From Sanguinoderma infundibulare (lineage: Eukaryota; Basidiomycota; Agaricomycetes; Polyporales; Polyporaceae): 64,000 nucleotides of DNA. The notes beneath the pieces were generated by a model that was given only the letters and a program-made list of their open reading frames with translations, searched no databases and had not been told where the DNA came from. Positions within the stretch are counted from its first letter, which is position 1, and the number at the start of each line of letters is the position of its first letter. Location: the NCBI GenBank assembly GCA_032821775.1, contig JAVLRN010000003.1:4030001-4094000 (forward strand), given 5' to 3'. The translations under genes were made by a program, and so were the position numbers. Shown piece after piece: positions 45,355 to 58,100 of this stretch.

Positions 45355-46410
45355 CCCATCCTCCTCCGGAAGCCAGAAGTGTCGGCGGCAGGTCGCCTTT
45401 TACCCGAATATGAACAGCACGAACAAACCTCAGAAACTGTTCAGTCGCAGCGCGGCCAAGCGGGAGAGCTTCACCAAGACTGGGATCGCTGGTCAGAGCG
45501 AGTGCATCCACCGATTTCACTCGGAATGGGCCTATGTTGTCCATACTGACCCTCTCCAAGCCCCTTGAAGAAGCCGAATCACAAAATAGTACCTGCGATT
45601 GGTGGGCTCGCCACGCTCGAGATGCGACACAGCTGTGGGCCCTCGCTTGTCCAGCGCTCGTGTGTTTCTTTGGTGGCGCACCATGGAGCATCCGCGACCG
45701 CGATCTGAAATCGTGCCCGTGGATTCGCGACGGCTTCCTAACCAGCTCTGACGACATGGCCAGACATGGCCAGGCTCGACCTGTTGACGAACGACGATCT
45801 GTGTTGCGAATGCCGATATCGGGGGCCATCAAATAAGCGGAGATCGTATCACAGACCTTGAGTGGCGTAAAGGTGCACTTGCATACTTCCTCCGTAAGCT
45901 CCTGGGCGTTCGCGAACGAGTGGTGCTGGGGGGGTTCGTCTCCTTGGAAGGTGAGGGCAATCTCAGGGTGGCAGGCTCGATTTCCTGCCTATTGTTCATA
46001 GCCATTCTGTCGACAGCCATTCTGTCGACCGCCATCCAAACGAGAGCAGGAAAGAGCATGTAGAAAGCCAGGTGAGGACGATGTCAGATGTCAGGTTGAT
46101 AGGTTGGGGGACAAAGCTGAGCTGGATGCGAAGCGCAAGGGCGCGAGCGTGGTGGGCAGTGTAATGGGAGGTGGGCCCGGACCGAGCCGGCGGCCCGATC
46201 GCTTGGAACTTGAACCAGTTCTCTCGTCTCAAGCTCGTCTCAATCTCGTCCATTGAAGGCTAGTCTCCATTTATCCAACGAAAAAATGAGTACGTATCCC
46301 GCTCACACACATTGTTGGATGTACCACTTGAATGCAAACTTACAAGGGTACTGTACTTTTAGACCTGTCCACCAAGCCGAGGCCTGCCACTCACAACATG
46401 TGCGGACATA
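45355..46410. other. intergenic region left of the inverted repeat
   Basis: A 100-residue frame (45,534-45,836) has no recognised family. Otherwise non-coding. It contains a perfect 15-base direct repeat at 46,000-46,029. Confidence 0.35.
46000..46029. repeat. perfect 15-base direct repeat, two copies
   Basis: AGCCATTCTGTCGAC occurs twice back to back, then a partial third copy. Confidence 0.85.
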
Positions 46411-46465
46411 CTAAGTACGTACTAGGGTACTAGGGATCGTTAGCCCCAATCCCTCTGACGCCAAC
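46411..46465 (+). repeat. Left 55-base inverted repeat
   Basis: It begins CTAAGTACGTACTAGGG and ends CTCTGACGCCAAC. It carries its own short internal repeat (GTACTAGGGTACTAGGG). It pairs with 59,209-59,263 with a single mismatch (C versus T at position 49). Similarity stops sharply at both ends. Confidence 0.9.
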
Positions 46466-47268
46466 TAGGACCTCTGCACGCCTCTCACCTTGGGGATGGA
46501 CGGCTCCTTGTTAGTATCACATCGGCTTCAACCCGGTAGCCGTCGTCCTGGGCCGATGCCTCAAGTGCAACACTCGCTCCAGATACCCTTGCAATGTACG
46601 CACTTTTTCTATGCTGAAGCTGCACAGAGTGGAGGGACATGGGGGACGGAAGACGCATGGTGTCGTGGCTGTGTTGCACATTCTTCCCCTCCGGGACAGG
46701 GGCTTGGCGCGGTCTGAGTCGAAGCTGTGGCAGTTGTGTCTGCCATAGGCTGCACTCATAGCAGCATCCAGGGAATGACTCCAATGCCACCAACTTCGAA
46801 CTTGACTCGACACATCGTATGGAACGCTCTGCGCCTGTACCGCTAGGCATGTCGGTGGTTCTAACCCTCGAGATTCAACCCCCATCATCGCCGACTTGGA
46901 ATAGTGTCCGAATTGTACTCGCCTGTCGCCACACTTCTGTTCGGTGACGTCTCCATGCAACTCTATTCATGGACCTGCTACTATCAACCAAGGTACAATC
47001 TGTGCCCCGAGTACTGCATTCAGGTTGTCTTGATTATTCAAAGCTCAGTCACTTACGCATCTCCCCTTTTCAGACTGCACATACCCAACCATCCGAGGTA
47101 TCCATCCAACCTCAGGATGTCTGTTGAACGCCACTGGTCCATGCATTTCTGAGAGAGGTCTGGTGGGATGCCTAAAACGTGCGTAGCAGCTGGAGGAGTC
47201 GCTCACCTGTCTGATAGCATTATGAAGTTGCCGCCACCACCCGGCCGCGGCGTCCTCCCAGACTCTGC
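46466..47268. other. element left arm without clear genes
   Basis: A short cysteine-containing piece (GRCLKCNTRSRYPCN, frame near 46,545) may be a zinc-knuckle exon. Other frames are not convincing. Confidence 0.3.
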
Positions 47269-47935
47269 ATGGCGGCCCCTTACAATTCATCAGCCATATA
47301 CCAATGTCCGTATTGTAGTCAAATCATCGCTTGGCAATCTCGAATCTCCAACCCATCAGGCACAGCTGGTAAAGATCATTCCTATCATTCCTATCGTATC
47401 TTCTCTTCCATGGACACATTGAAGAAGCATACCGCCATTGATCACTCCGAGGTGCATGTTCCAAGGTCAGTTCTCCGTGCTGAGATGTTTGTGCTGGCTT
47501 ATTTACTATTCGACTTGGAGCGCAAATGACCACACTCGTCAGGACGCTGTGGGGGCATAGCGAGGAGCTGCTGCTGACGTATGCAATGATAGCCGCAGAC
47601 ACGCTTGTGCGCCTCCTGCCACTGATTCGGACCGACGTCGGTTACAGTAAGCCATTGGTTTATCTGCCTTGCAGAATCACGACTGACTTTGGACTCAGCA
47701 TATGCGGTGACGACGAAGAATGCGGACTATATCAAGATGAAGGGTTGGGAGCACATCATTATGACTCGGAGTCATAAACACTGGAAGGAACTCGTCGCTG
47801 GAAACCTTGCTGAGCATCCGATCACCGGTGAGTTTACTCTGGTCACATCCTTCCATGGCTGATTTTGGTCCATTCTACTCATAACGGCCGAAAGACGGTC
47901 GTATGCAGACCCATTGGACCGTCTTCGCAACCTGA
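47269..47935 (+). CDS. Small zinc-finger-like protein, unknown function
   Basis: Four exons (47269-47465, 47543-47646, 47699-47827, 47895-47935) with GT-AG ends join in phase to 156 residues. The N-terminus reads MAAPYNSSAIYQCPYCSQII and later MDTLKKHTAIDH, giving C-x2-C and H-x4-H, a possible C2H2/BED-like finger with a long loop. The rest (LTYAMIAADTLVRLLPLIRT, YIKMKGWEHIIMTRSHKHWK) is helical. No family is recognised. It lies in the same direction as the integrase-core gene 437 bases downstream. A DNA-binding partner of that protein is possible but unsupported by other evidence. Confidence 0.5.
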
Positions 47936-48371
47936 AAGGAAGCAAGACGATGATCTTCTCCCATCGTTTCGGCAATCTAATGTGGCATGCAGACCTAATC
48001 TTGTAAATAGTGTTATTGAATCGCGGAGCTAACAAACTGCTGACTGAACCTTAGACAGGTACACCATCGACACTGGGACGAGTGGCCACGCTGACCTGTC
48101 TGACTAGGGTAACTGTCTGCAGGCAACCATTCCCATCTTGAGTTATAGTACCGCCTAGTATTTATCAGCGATATAATCTTCATTCAGTACAATACCTTCA
48201 CACCATGTGGCTATAGGAAATACAAGAGGGTCGTTCGACGGCTCCATCCAAGATGGATATTCAGGCGCCTAAACTCTGAACACCTTCTCCTATCACCCTC
48301 AGCGTCGACGCTATCCATCCAAGTCCTGCTGTGCCTTCCTCTTTTCCTCACTTCTTGCCTTAGACTCTGTT

Positions 48372-50382
48372 ATGCCCGGGGAGGGAGAGCATGGAGAATC
48401 AGAGGAAGCGGTAGTAGAAAAACCAAAGCAAGCAAACCAGTACAAGCCTGCTCGTGCGTTGTATCCCTTACTTCTGCTTTATCCATGTGAACCTCACTTT
48501 TCCATAGCTCCAGAGCATGAACTGCGGCCTTTGGTGAGGTTTTTTTGGGGCCTAGGTCTCACAGACAAGGAGATCGCGAAGAAATGCCGAGCGAAGATTG
48601 ACACTACCAAATATTGCGAGATGAGGTATGTAGCCTACCGTATCAAGTGCTCGCCATCATAATGTGAATTTTGTATGTCCAGCGACTCAACTGTTAAGAG
48701 ACTACGCAACAAGTGGGGCTTACTCAAAACGAGGAAACAGAATCATACCCCCGAGTCACTGCATCCATATCTCACCGCTATCAAGCTGCGATTCCCAAAC
48801 CGAGGGGGTAAAACACTCATAGATGCCTTGCGCTTGGAATATGGTATCCATGCACCACGGTGAGTCATCTCTAGAGACCACCATTTCTGTGACTTTCTTG
48901 CCCGGTGTTCAAGTCCATTTGACAAAGATGGACTGGGCTTCTTGGTCGCACCTTTGTTCTGATCACCATGTTTAGTGTGGTTGTTTTCGAATGGCTCAAA
49001 GCCGTGGAACCTGAGGCAGTCAAGGCACGACGTAAACGAAAATTCAAACGCTATCGGTTCTGGACCGCAGGACTGAACGACCTTTGGGCATTCGACCAAC
49101 ATGACAAGTGGGGACCTCGGTTCGGACTGTGGCTGCACCTCGGTACCGAACCAGCAGCCGGAGAAATCAAGTGGCTCGAGATATGGTGGACGAATTCGAA
49201 TCCCCGCCTCATAGCGTCATATTATCTCAACGCTGTACGGCGCATGGGTGGTGAGTGGTGTTTTATTCAGGCTAGCAGCTGCCTCTCAAATGTATGTTCA
49301 CTTACATCACTCCAATGCCGCTTAAGCCGTTCCCCTGGTCACGCAAAGCGACCCTGGAAGTGAAAACTTTGGAATAGCCAACGCCCACACTTACATCCGC
49401 CAGAAGCTCGACCCGACACTTTGCGGAACGTTGCAGCACCGCTGGATGCGCAAGCTTATGAACATCAAGCCCGAAGTCATATGGGGCTTGCTTGCTCGGG
49501 ACTGGAAGCCTGGCTTTGAGGTGGTACTCCAGCTTGGTGTCGATCAGGGTTGGTATGATCCCAACAATGCTCTTGAGAGGTGTGTTAAGCAACTTGCTTA
49601 TTGTACGCATCAATGTCAATGCTTCATTACATAGACTTATCTTCCGCTGGATTGCGATCCCCTGGCTTCAAGGGGAGCTCAATGCATGGGCCACAATGTT
49701 TAACTTAACATGCCGGCGTGCAAGCAAGCACAAAGTGCTGCCTCGAGGCATCCCTGCACTCATCGCTGAAGACCCAGAGGCTTATGGTCTCCATGATTTC
49801 AAGGTGTGATTTTGATACTGCATCTCTATCCGAGACATCGATTCGATGGAGGCTTTTATGCAGGTCGGCATCCCTCCAGAACTGATCGATGAAGTCGAAC
49901 AGGAATGGGCACCTCCTGCTCATCCTGTGTTTGAACTCGTCCCACCCGCATTCGGAGCTCGAATGGAAGAAATCTGGACCGCTCTTGGCACTCCGACTGT
50001 GGACATGGACAACTTCTGGCATATATATCTCTGTGTCGTCGAACGGTTCCAGCTGTACAGCAACCAGCATCCAGGTGACACGCTTAACTTTGCAGTCCAG
50101 GAGCGACTTCAGCTAGAAAGCTGCCTTCAATCTGAACCGATCCACCTGCTCACAGGGATGGAGGACATGCGTCCGGGAGGCCCTGTGGTAGGTCCTCAAG
50201 CGGAGGGTGTTCATTATGTTCAGGGTCGCGAGTATCTATCTGTCAGACCAGATGCTTCGGATGGCGGAGGAACAGAGGGGCAGGTTGTCAATGGCGTTGC
50301 GGAACATGCTGGACAGGCTGTATATCCTGTGTTCAGTTCAGACGAGGAGGATTTGGATGAAGACGATCCTGGAATGTTGTAA
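48372..50382 (+). CDS. Integrase-core (DDE-type) protein
   Basis: Seven exons (48372-48453, 48508-48625, 48683-48859, 48976-49250, 49327-49579, 49635-49803, 49864-50382) join in phase to 530 residues with no stop. The N-terminal part has helix-turn-helix character (LGLTDKEIAKKCRAK, then TVKRLRNKWGLLKTR). The core reads LWAFDQHDKWGPRFGLWLHL (first catalytic D near residue 166), LEIWWTNSNPRLIASYYLNA, VTQSDPGSENFGIANAHTYI (second D near 225) and LQHRWMRKLMNIKPEVIW, as in the retroviral-type integrase-core proteins expanded in Agaricomycetes. The third acidic residue is not certain. The C-terminus is acidic (SSDEEDLDEDDPGML). Multi-intron structure is usual for this group. It could be the transposase of the surrounding element or a host-domesticated gene. 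Confidence 0.75.
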
Positions 50383-51052
50383 ATGTTAAATTTCAATAGT
50401 CTGTCTGCGACGGAAAACCCGCATGGGTATCGACGAGTTTTTATTGCGAGTACCAGTGCCTGTCAGATGAGGCAAAACTGACGATTCTCAGGCTGTTGAG
50501 GATGAGTTCACTGTTGCGCAGACCTTTTATACTCGAAGACGTCTGGGCCTACACGTCGCACAACAGACAGGCGCGTTGGGCTGACGCAGCAAATGATGAC
50601 TACTCTCAGGAGCTCTGTTTGACATCTGCCAAACCGTTATATCGCGTGATGATTGTATCCACGAGGACCTCGAGTTCCTCTCCGCGTTTTCCCCAACAGG
50701 TTGCTGAAAGGTGTTTAGATAGAGTTGGAGAATTTGAAAGCCGAGCATGACAAAGCACGCTGCTGACAAACACTTCATCGGCGTTCCTCCGGTGTTCAAC
50801 CATGTCACCAGCAATTGGATTACCGGACGCCCGGTTACTTCGCATCCTTCATGCTGCACTTGGGAGGAGCAGTACTATAAGCCTCCGAATGCCATAGTAA
50901 TTGGCCGACATAAAACTGCGCCGAACGTCAGCGCACACGGCCACACAGCAGCAGACGGTATAGGCAATGCGGTCAACCTATCACGGTTAATGTTTACCAT
51001 ACATAATCACTTACAACTCCGCAACTCTCACATACACGGTCCGACACCGACA
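50383..51052. other. gap between integrase-core gene and RPC40 copy
   Basis: Frames here are short and not conserved-looking. It is the shared 3' side of two convergent genes. Confidence 0.35.
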
Positions 51053-52075
51053 CTACTCCCCACCCCCCATCTCGACGTCCCCGTCCACGTCTGGCCCACT
51101 GCTAGTCGCCCCACCTCCCAAGTCCTGCGAGTCCGCGAGGAGCGCCTCCGCCGCGCCCCGTATCGACACGATCTTGCCGCGCATGACCCTGATCGACTCG
51201 TGCAGGAGCGACTCCGGCGTGTATGGGCCCTCGCTCTCCACGCTGACTGCTCCCAAGCGGCCGTCAGCACCAGTATACAGCACATCCGCGAAAACGGTTG
51301 AGGGGGGTGGATGAGGAGAGCGAAGAAAGACGCACAGATGAACCAGTGGCGAATGCGCTTGAGCTCGCGCTCGTCGATGGACATGTCGCCGTCTGTGTCG
51401 ATGACGACGACGCCCGGGCTGAAACAGGACGCGAACTTTTCTGCGTGCTCCGGCGGCACGGGTTTTGATGGGTCGAGGAGAATGAGTGGATGCAGGCGGT
51501 ACGAGGCGGTTGCTACAGGGAGATGAGTGTCACACGTAAGTCCGAGGATCGCTTGCGGTGACCTGGGGAGAGAAGTACGCATCGGACACGTACCTACGGG
51601 ACTCCACTTCGCGTGATCCTTCCCGACGCCCTTGATCGCGTGCAGCTCCATCTCTATGACTTGGTTTGGACGCAGCTTTGCGAGGACGATGTCCTTGTTC
51701 GTCGCCGCTGGCGGATTCGACGCGGACTCGGTCTCCTGCTCGCCCTGCGGCTCCCAGACGAGGTCCCTGCTCGTCACCCGCTCGTTGATCAACTGCGAGC
51801 CGTCTTTTGGTGGCGTTTTGGCACGCTCGCACGTTACGTTGAGCCTGCACATATCGCGTCAGAGGGCTGTCCTCGAATGGGAGTGAAAGACAGACGTACT
51901 TAAAGACGAGCGTGTTCCGGTCCATGGGCACCCCTCCTGGCGGTCGGAACTCGAATAATCGGGGGTCGACGTTGAGTGGAACGAGACTTATACGATGCGA
52001 GAGGACTTAGTCATGTGTTACGGAGGTGTTGTTGAAGACATCGTCTATCGCAAGTGTCGGGACCTGAGGAACGAT
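51053..52075 (-). pseudogene. RPC40/AC40 (RNA polymerase I and III subunit) pseudogene
   Basis: On the minus strand from 52,075: VPTLAIDDVFNNTSVTHD, an in-frame TAA (52007-52009) where the family has glutamate, VLSHRISLVPLNVDPRLFEF, PPGGVPMDRNTLVFK, an intron, LNVTCERAKTPPKDGS, RDLVWEPQGEQE, DIVLAKLRPNQVIEMELHAI, KGVGKDHAKWSPV, an intron, ATASYRLHPLILLD and PEHAEKFASCFSPGVVVIDT, an intron, then FADVLYTGADGRLGAVSVES and LLHESIRVMRGKI. This is the AC40 alpha-like subunit. The N-terminal exons are missing and the stop breaks what remains, so it is a dead partial copy of an essential gene inside the candidate element. Confidence 0.8.
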
Positions 52076-52559
52076 CAACAAAACGCCAAAATAAATCGAG
52101 CACAAAGGTGACTCCGGTTGGAGGAACGGAGGCATAACGTAGATTCGACGCGCGAGCAAAACCAGGGCGCATACATACGAGTAAAACTCAGCTAAACTAC
52201 CGGATTCGTACTACTTTGTCCTTTCATGGTTTGTTGCCTCGACGGGGCACTGGCATGCCCGACGCTCGTCTCGGACAACTTTGAGGTAATGTATGCGTAC
52301 GTACACGCCCGCCGTCGCCTGCGCGCGAACACCTTTGCACTAGGGTCGCGTATTGTAGGCATACTACAGCGGCTTAAAGTCGTCTGGGACGACCATCGCG
52401 CGAGGTGACTCTGAGCGTGAGGATGAGGGAAGGCGGTCGTTCCTCCGCCAAAGCGCACTCGTACGTACGTCCCTTGAGGCCACATTCATAAAGCGGTTCT
52501 CCCATTGTACGCCTCGCATGAACCTTATATCGCCAGCCACAAAACGGGGAGCCAGCCAG
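52076..52559. other. gap upstream of RPC40 copy
   Basis: The missing 5' exons of RPC40 would be expected here but I find none. No other coding signal. Confidence 0.35.
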
Positions 52560-54750
52560 CACCCGAACCTTAAGTCGGTCTCCTCTTTGCCCTCCTGGCG
52601 TCCAGTAAGCCATCGCTCACCCAGAACCTGGTCCCTGTGCTCTCAGCGACCGTCCCTGTGAAACGCTTCAAAGCCGATTCCTGTCTAGCTCTCGTCGACT
52701 CGCTCAGTCTCTCATCTCGCAGCGGCACTCCCGTCCTGTGGCCGTCTCTGTGAGGGTTACGAAGAGCGGGTTCATCGAGGCCGTCGCGCTCGCCAGGCCT
52801 GACGTCGACGCCGTACGTGTTCCAAATCAAAGCATGCATCTCCGGCCGCCCGCGCGTCTGTCCTACGTCACCTCCGGCCGCCCGCGCGTCTGTCCTACAT
52901 CACCTCCGGCCGCCCTCGCGTCTGTCCTACGTCACCCCAGCTGCCTCTTCGTCGCGTTCGACATGGCGCGCGTGGCGCTCTTGCTCCGTCACCAGTTCGG
53001 CGTGCACATTCGCGGCGTCGATCTCTCTGCTACCGTGTGCGTCGGGAGACCACCACGCTTCCGTCAACGGCGCTCCTGGACAGCCCGGTCCGCGCGCACG
53101 CTACCACGCTCTGTTCTACCACCACTCGAACAGGGACCTCTGTCTGCGCACGTGGCTCTCTGCACAGTGAGTTTCGTGCCTGACCGCCGCCGTGTTCTCG
53201 TCGTTTCTGAGCATCGCGTTAAAGAGCATCCCGGACGTCGAGGACACGCTCAAGGTCGACACGGAGAACCTCTCTGCTGCTCAACTCGCATGTCTCTCCC
53301 AACTGGTGCTCAACATCGAGCTCCTTGATGCCGCGCGGCCCACGTGCGTCGACAACGGCTTTGACCACGTCCGGCTGCGCTCGAAAGGCAGCGCCACCGT
53401 GCAGAACGCCGGCTTCAAAACCAAGGTTCGCGGCAGCGGCCAGGTAGGCTCTTATTTATATGTATACTTCACCGAGTGTACGTCGGCTGACCCGCGGACA
53501 CAGACGGTCGTGTACATCAACGGAGGCAACGCCAAGGCGCTCGCCCTCGGCATCAACGGAAAGCAAACAACCCTCCAACTCCTCAAGGGAAAGCTCCCGG
53601 ACGTGGTCGAGAAGGTGTGCGTCGTGGGGTGCTAGGAGCCGACGAGTGCCGAGTCTGCGCGCGACGAGTGCGTCCTACGCGTCCTTCAAGGCAGTGCGCA
53701 ACTGGACAATTCGCCGTTCGTCCGGATGCTCTGGTTTCCGCCGCGCAAGCACAAGACTGGAGGGCAGACAAAAACAATCACCGCGGTCGAGGGAGAAGAT
53801 GTGTCGATAATGACGCTGTCATTTCGGAAGCTGAACCCGTCTCAGCAGACGGTGGTGCGGGGCATGCTCCGACGGACAGGCGAGTCCTTGGTCGTCGTGC
53901 ATGGTTCGTTGTCCATGTTTCGACAGCGTTCGACGCTTTTCTCATACAATTGGACGAATCGTGCAGGACCTCCTGGAGCGGGGAAGACGACCGCGATCGC
54001 CGCGGGGCTCGAGCACTGGGAGAAGACCCGGGAGCGGGCGTGGGTCGTCGTGCACTCGAACGTCGGTGTGAAGAACATCGCGGAGAGCCTCGTGAAGCGC
54101 GACATCGACTTCAAGATCATCGTCTCTCATGACTTCAACTACGAATGGTTAGTCGCCCTTGCTTGCTTCCATTGCGCGTGTGCGAGCTACGAGTTTTGAT
54201 CGCTGCGAACAGGCACGAGCACCACTACATCAACATCTCCGACCCCCTGATCCAGTCCGACAAGCTGTTCAATGTGCTCAGGCCCGTGAGCGACGTCATC
54301 GGGACGTCTAGGATACTGAGAGCACGCTCTCGATGCTCTCAGTATCGCCTATGCAAAATCATGGCGTGTTTCAGCACGTCCCGGTGTCGAGGCTGATCGT
54401 GGACGAGGCATCCTAAATCAACACGTTCGAGTTCATGGTGAGCATAAATTGGCCATGCGACGATCCGATGATTATGATATACGACGGAAATTATTTGCAG
54501 CATCTCTTCCACAAGTTCATGAAGCTCTGCAAGGTGTGCATGTTCGGGGATCCGAAGCAACGTATGTCATCACCTTTTTCGTGTGTGCATTGCGTACTTC
54601 AACTGGGCGGCTCACTAGGTTCTTGTTTCACTGGTGCCGCCCTTCGAGAAGGAGACAGCGTCGAAGATGAAGACGATCTTTGATTTTGCATGCTTCCATG
54701 CATCATTGTACTTTCTCGACACCCAATGCAAGTCTCCGTGGTCTGTGCTT
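52560..54750 (+). pseudogene. UPF1/SF1-type RNA-DNA helicase pseudogene
   Basis: The N-terminal part (52,560-53,630) holds segments such as LALVDSLSLSS, FVAFDMARVALLLRHQFGVH, SIPDVEDTLKVDTENLSAAQ and GNAKALALGINGKQ in changing frames. The helicase core begins LSFRKLNPSQQTVVRGML and VVVHG, an intron, PPGAGKTTAIAAGLEHWEKT (motif I), VVVHSNVGVKNIAESLVKRD, FKIIVSHDFNYEW, HHYINISDPLIQSDKLF, then LIVDEAS (motif II) followed by an in-frame TAA, FHKFMKLCKVCMFGDPKQ (motif III) and TIFDFACFHASLYFLDTQ. The second RecA-like domain is missing. Frameshifts and the stop after DEAS show that it is broken. Confidence 0.75.
52837..52932. repeat. three tandem copies of a 32-base unit
   Basis: Units at 52,837-52,868, 52,869-52,900 and 52,901-52,932 share a CTCCGGCCGCCC core and GTCTGTCCTACRT end, with at most two differences. 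Because 32 is not a multiple of three, each added unit shifts the frame of the helicase copy in which they lie. Confidence 0.9.
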
Positions 54751-55159
54751 CTTTTGCACTGACGTCTTGCACCGCGCATGCTGGCGCTTAAAGATGTGAT
54801 TCCGTTTTTCAAGCGCCAGAGCATGCGTGTTTCTATTACCTACCAATATGTTCACCGAGTTGCTCAATATTCTGGATATGCGATCTGACATATCCATTGC
54901 ATGTATGTATGCCATCATCTACGCTTAGCGATTAATGCCCCGGGCTATACCAAGGTAGTTTGCGTGGGCACTGGGCGCTTCCATTACTAAATCCGTTCAA
55001 TAAACGCCTATAATGTCGCTGCAGCTTGTGATACTCGAAATGTGTTTTTGGATACTGCCGACCTTTCCTCTCTCTTCGACTCTCTCTATCCACTGCTAAT
55101 CCGTCCTAACCTCCAATAATATATCATACCAACACTCAACTATCTTCGACACGCTCTCC
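54751..55159. other. intergenic region upstream of the alpha-kinase gene
   Basis: This AT-richer stretch lies just 5' of the kinase start and probably holds its promoter; pyrimidine-rich DNA is present at 55,065-55,095. No coding signal. Confidence 0.4.
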
Positions 55160-58100
55160 ATGCAACAATTCGGTGCAGCCTTTACGTCTCAGATACCCAA
55201 GCAGTGCAATAGATGCCGGTCTCAAGGCGATCCCACAGCTGGGCAAGCAGAGCATCTCAAATTCATCGCTGCCTCAGAGAAGGGGGGCTCAGGAAAACAC
55301 CTTTGTCCGCCATGTCTCGAATATTATAGACGGAAAACTGAGGCAGGCTGTGGTAAGTCATTGAAAAAACCACATTTTGCGATCCTCTGACAATGATCTA
55401 TAGGCATGCCAGTTACCTACGATGAGACCAACTGCAAGTTCATCACCGCAGCTCCTGTTGTCCCTGCCCCCCCCCCTCCCCCACCTATGCCACCTATCAT
55501 TCCAAACCCAGTCATTTCAATCATGCCAGCATATACATCACTCCTTCCATCCCGTCTTGATATCCACCATGCTGTGGTGGCAGGTCATCGTGGACACCCT
55601 GGTATGTCATTAGCACTATCATACACGGTCAGAGCTCATTTAGGATTGCACTAATTAGGAGGGCGAGTCACCGCTGTCGGAGGGTATGACCCTCGTATGC
55701 CTCCGCCCCCACCTCCTGGTCAAGGCCTGCGCCCTTCCATTCATGTCCCTGGCGCTGCAGCCATTCAGCAGCTATTGGACATTCAAGGCAGTTACCAAAC
55801 CCAACCCCAAGTTGGATATAGTCACTGGCATTCCATCTACCAGGACATACGGAAGGCATTGCAGTCAGCTGCGTATGCACCGGGTGGAGCTATTACGGCG
55901 GAGCTTGTGGTTATCAAGGCGAGCATGGTTTACCTGCCCCCTGGAAAGAGTAAGCATGCACAGATTCATGTGAGTCTTCCGAGAATCACCCTCCCTTTGT
56001 GGGCTAATGGATAAGCACGCTACTAGACGATCCTCGAGTCCATCAAGAACGTCCCTGTTCGCATCGGTGCTTCTGCGCTGAAGTGGCTCGTCTTTTCCAC
56101 TCTAAACCATAAGTTTTTGCAGTGGTCAGAAGGGTATACCCTAGACTATGACCGTTGTCGCATTCTCGGCAAGGATGGAGTGGCGATTGAACCTTACCAT
56201 CCTGATCCTGCGAGCGATTGCGATGCTATCGCTGCACTGTTCTTTACGGAGAAGAACGGTGGGCGATCCGGTCCCAAGATCAAGACATTCAAAATCAATG
56301 CCCCGCCAGCCATTGTACAGTTTGACATTCCGTACGACATATACCAAGAGGCCATGCAGCATAGGCAGCATGTCCAAGAAGGCACTATCGTAAGTTCACT
56401 TAACATACTATCATCATTGTCAAAGAGAACGTTCAGTAACATGGCTGCATGCGCGCATCTAGGGGTCATCTGACCTTTACAACGCACTGGGGGCCCCTGC
56501 AGTTCCACACCGCGATCACAAGGCCCATCCTGTATCTAAGGTGAGACTCAACCTTTGCCACTCAGTCTCGAATCCCTCAAACCTCTTTTCCAGCTCCGGT
56601 TCACCACGAACAGGTCATTGACGTCGATCAAGCTATGATAACGGACCACAACGACCACCTGCTTCAAATGCCACCATACCATGCGATTTCGGGTGGAGCA
56701 AACCAGAAGCGGCCTGCCCCTGATGCTGTATGTTGTCCTGAATCACCGTTCTCTATCTCAATAGGCATTGAATCCTCCATATGATCCAGGATCTGTTCAG
56801 TGAACACGAGGGTCGTTCCAAGCGGTCGAGAGCTGAGCCTGCCCACTCAGTACCTGTATCCAAGATTACTTCCGTGTCTTCGACTCCATCAACTCGTGGT
56901 GAGGGTCCTTCAGGTGCCAAGCTGAGCCGTCAGGAGATAGAGCATGCACTTCGTAACCAGCGCATGCCAGCTAAGCCAGCTGCAACTGCGATGCGTATGT
57001 CTTCTCCACTCATCTCTCAGTCCCTTGCTTATACATTATTAGTGAACACTATCGACGTTGAAGTGCGAGCTCAAGTTTATCCAATTAAGTCATTTTATGA
57101 CTTGGTAACCTGTAAGTGTTTGACCTTCTCTCCATGCCATGCTCCATCTCTGAATAGCGATTTTTTCCCCTCAACTTTAGCGAAGGAACGTTCCTGGACG
57201 TCTGGTGTACCCCACTCTCTGACATGCATCACCTGGAACCCCAAAGGCTCACCGTTGACCGGTGCCTTTAAGGCTGCATACTTCGGAACTACCTCTCCGG
57301 CGCTCGCAGGGTTCAGCTCCAGCAAAATCATGGTCAAACTGTGCATTCGCAAGCAAGCTGCCATATCAGTGTCCTCCACCTCTCAGGAGTGTAACAAGCA
57401 AGCTGGTGTACTGGAAGTCTATTCCCATGGTGCCGCTCATGTCCCGCTTGGCAGCCAGGAACAGGTCCGCTTACTTACGACAGAGATCCTGTGTCTTCAA
57501 TGGGCTTCTGCATTGCTCCAAGACGTCTATGACTACATGGACGAGCGCGGTCATCCATCATTCCCTGTTCCCAACATTCGTTTTGTCCGTGCAGCACTCG
57601 CTTTGGAAGCCGCTACGACCGGCTCCGAACGCAAGGTCTATATGCTGGAGGAACGCATTGAACAGGGCGAGGGCCATGGTACTTGGCAAAAGTACATCAA
57701 TAACGGTTCTCCTCAGCCTTTGCCTGCAGCCCTCCTCTCTGAACGTCACAAGGAAGTCGCCGAGTTCCTCACCTTCACACAGCATGTTCAGTATCTTCGT
57801 AGCCATGGTAGGATATTTGTTTCCGATTATCAAGGTATGAAAGGATCAAAGCCATTTCGCCGGAGCTGGCCAATGTAGCTAACTAGCGATGTCTCTGTTA
57901 GGCAACCTTGGCCTCCTGACGGACCCCCAGATCATGACAGCTCCAGAAGGTGAAGTCGAGACTCGGTAAGTCTACGTTCCTGCTGCCCACTTAAATGCGA
58001 GATAGATTTCAATATTTTGGCCATAGGAACTTTGAGCGACCCTTTGCATCTGGAAACTTGTCTCATGCTTTCGAGCAGTTTCCTGAAGCCCATCAATGCA

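Noticed and set aside
46411..46465. Long terminal repeat of a retrotransposon
   Set aside because: The copy at 59,209 is in inverted, not direct, orientation, and no reverse transcriptase was seen between the two.
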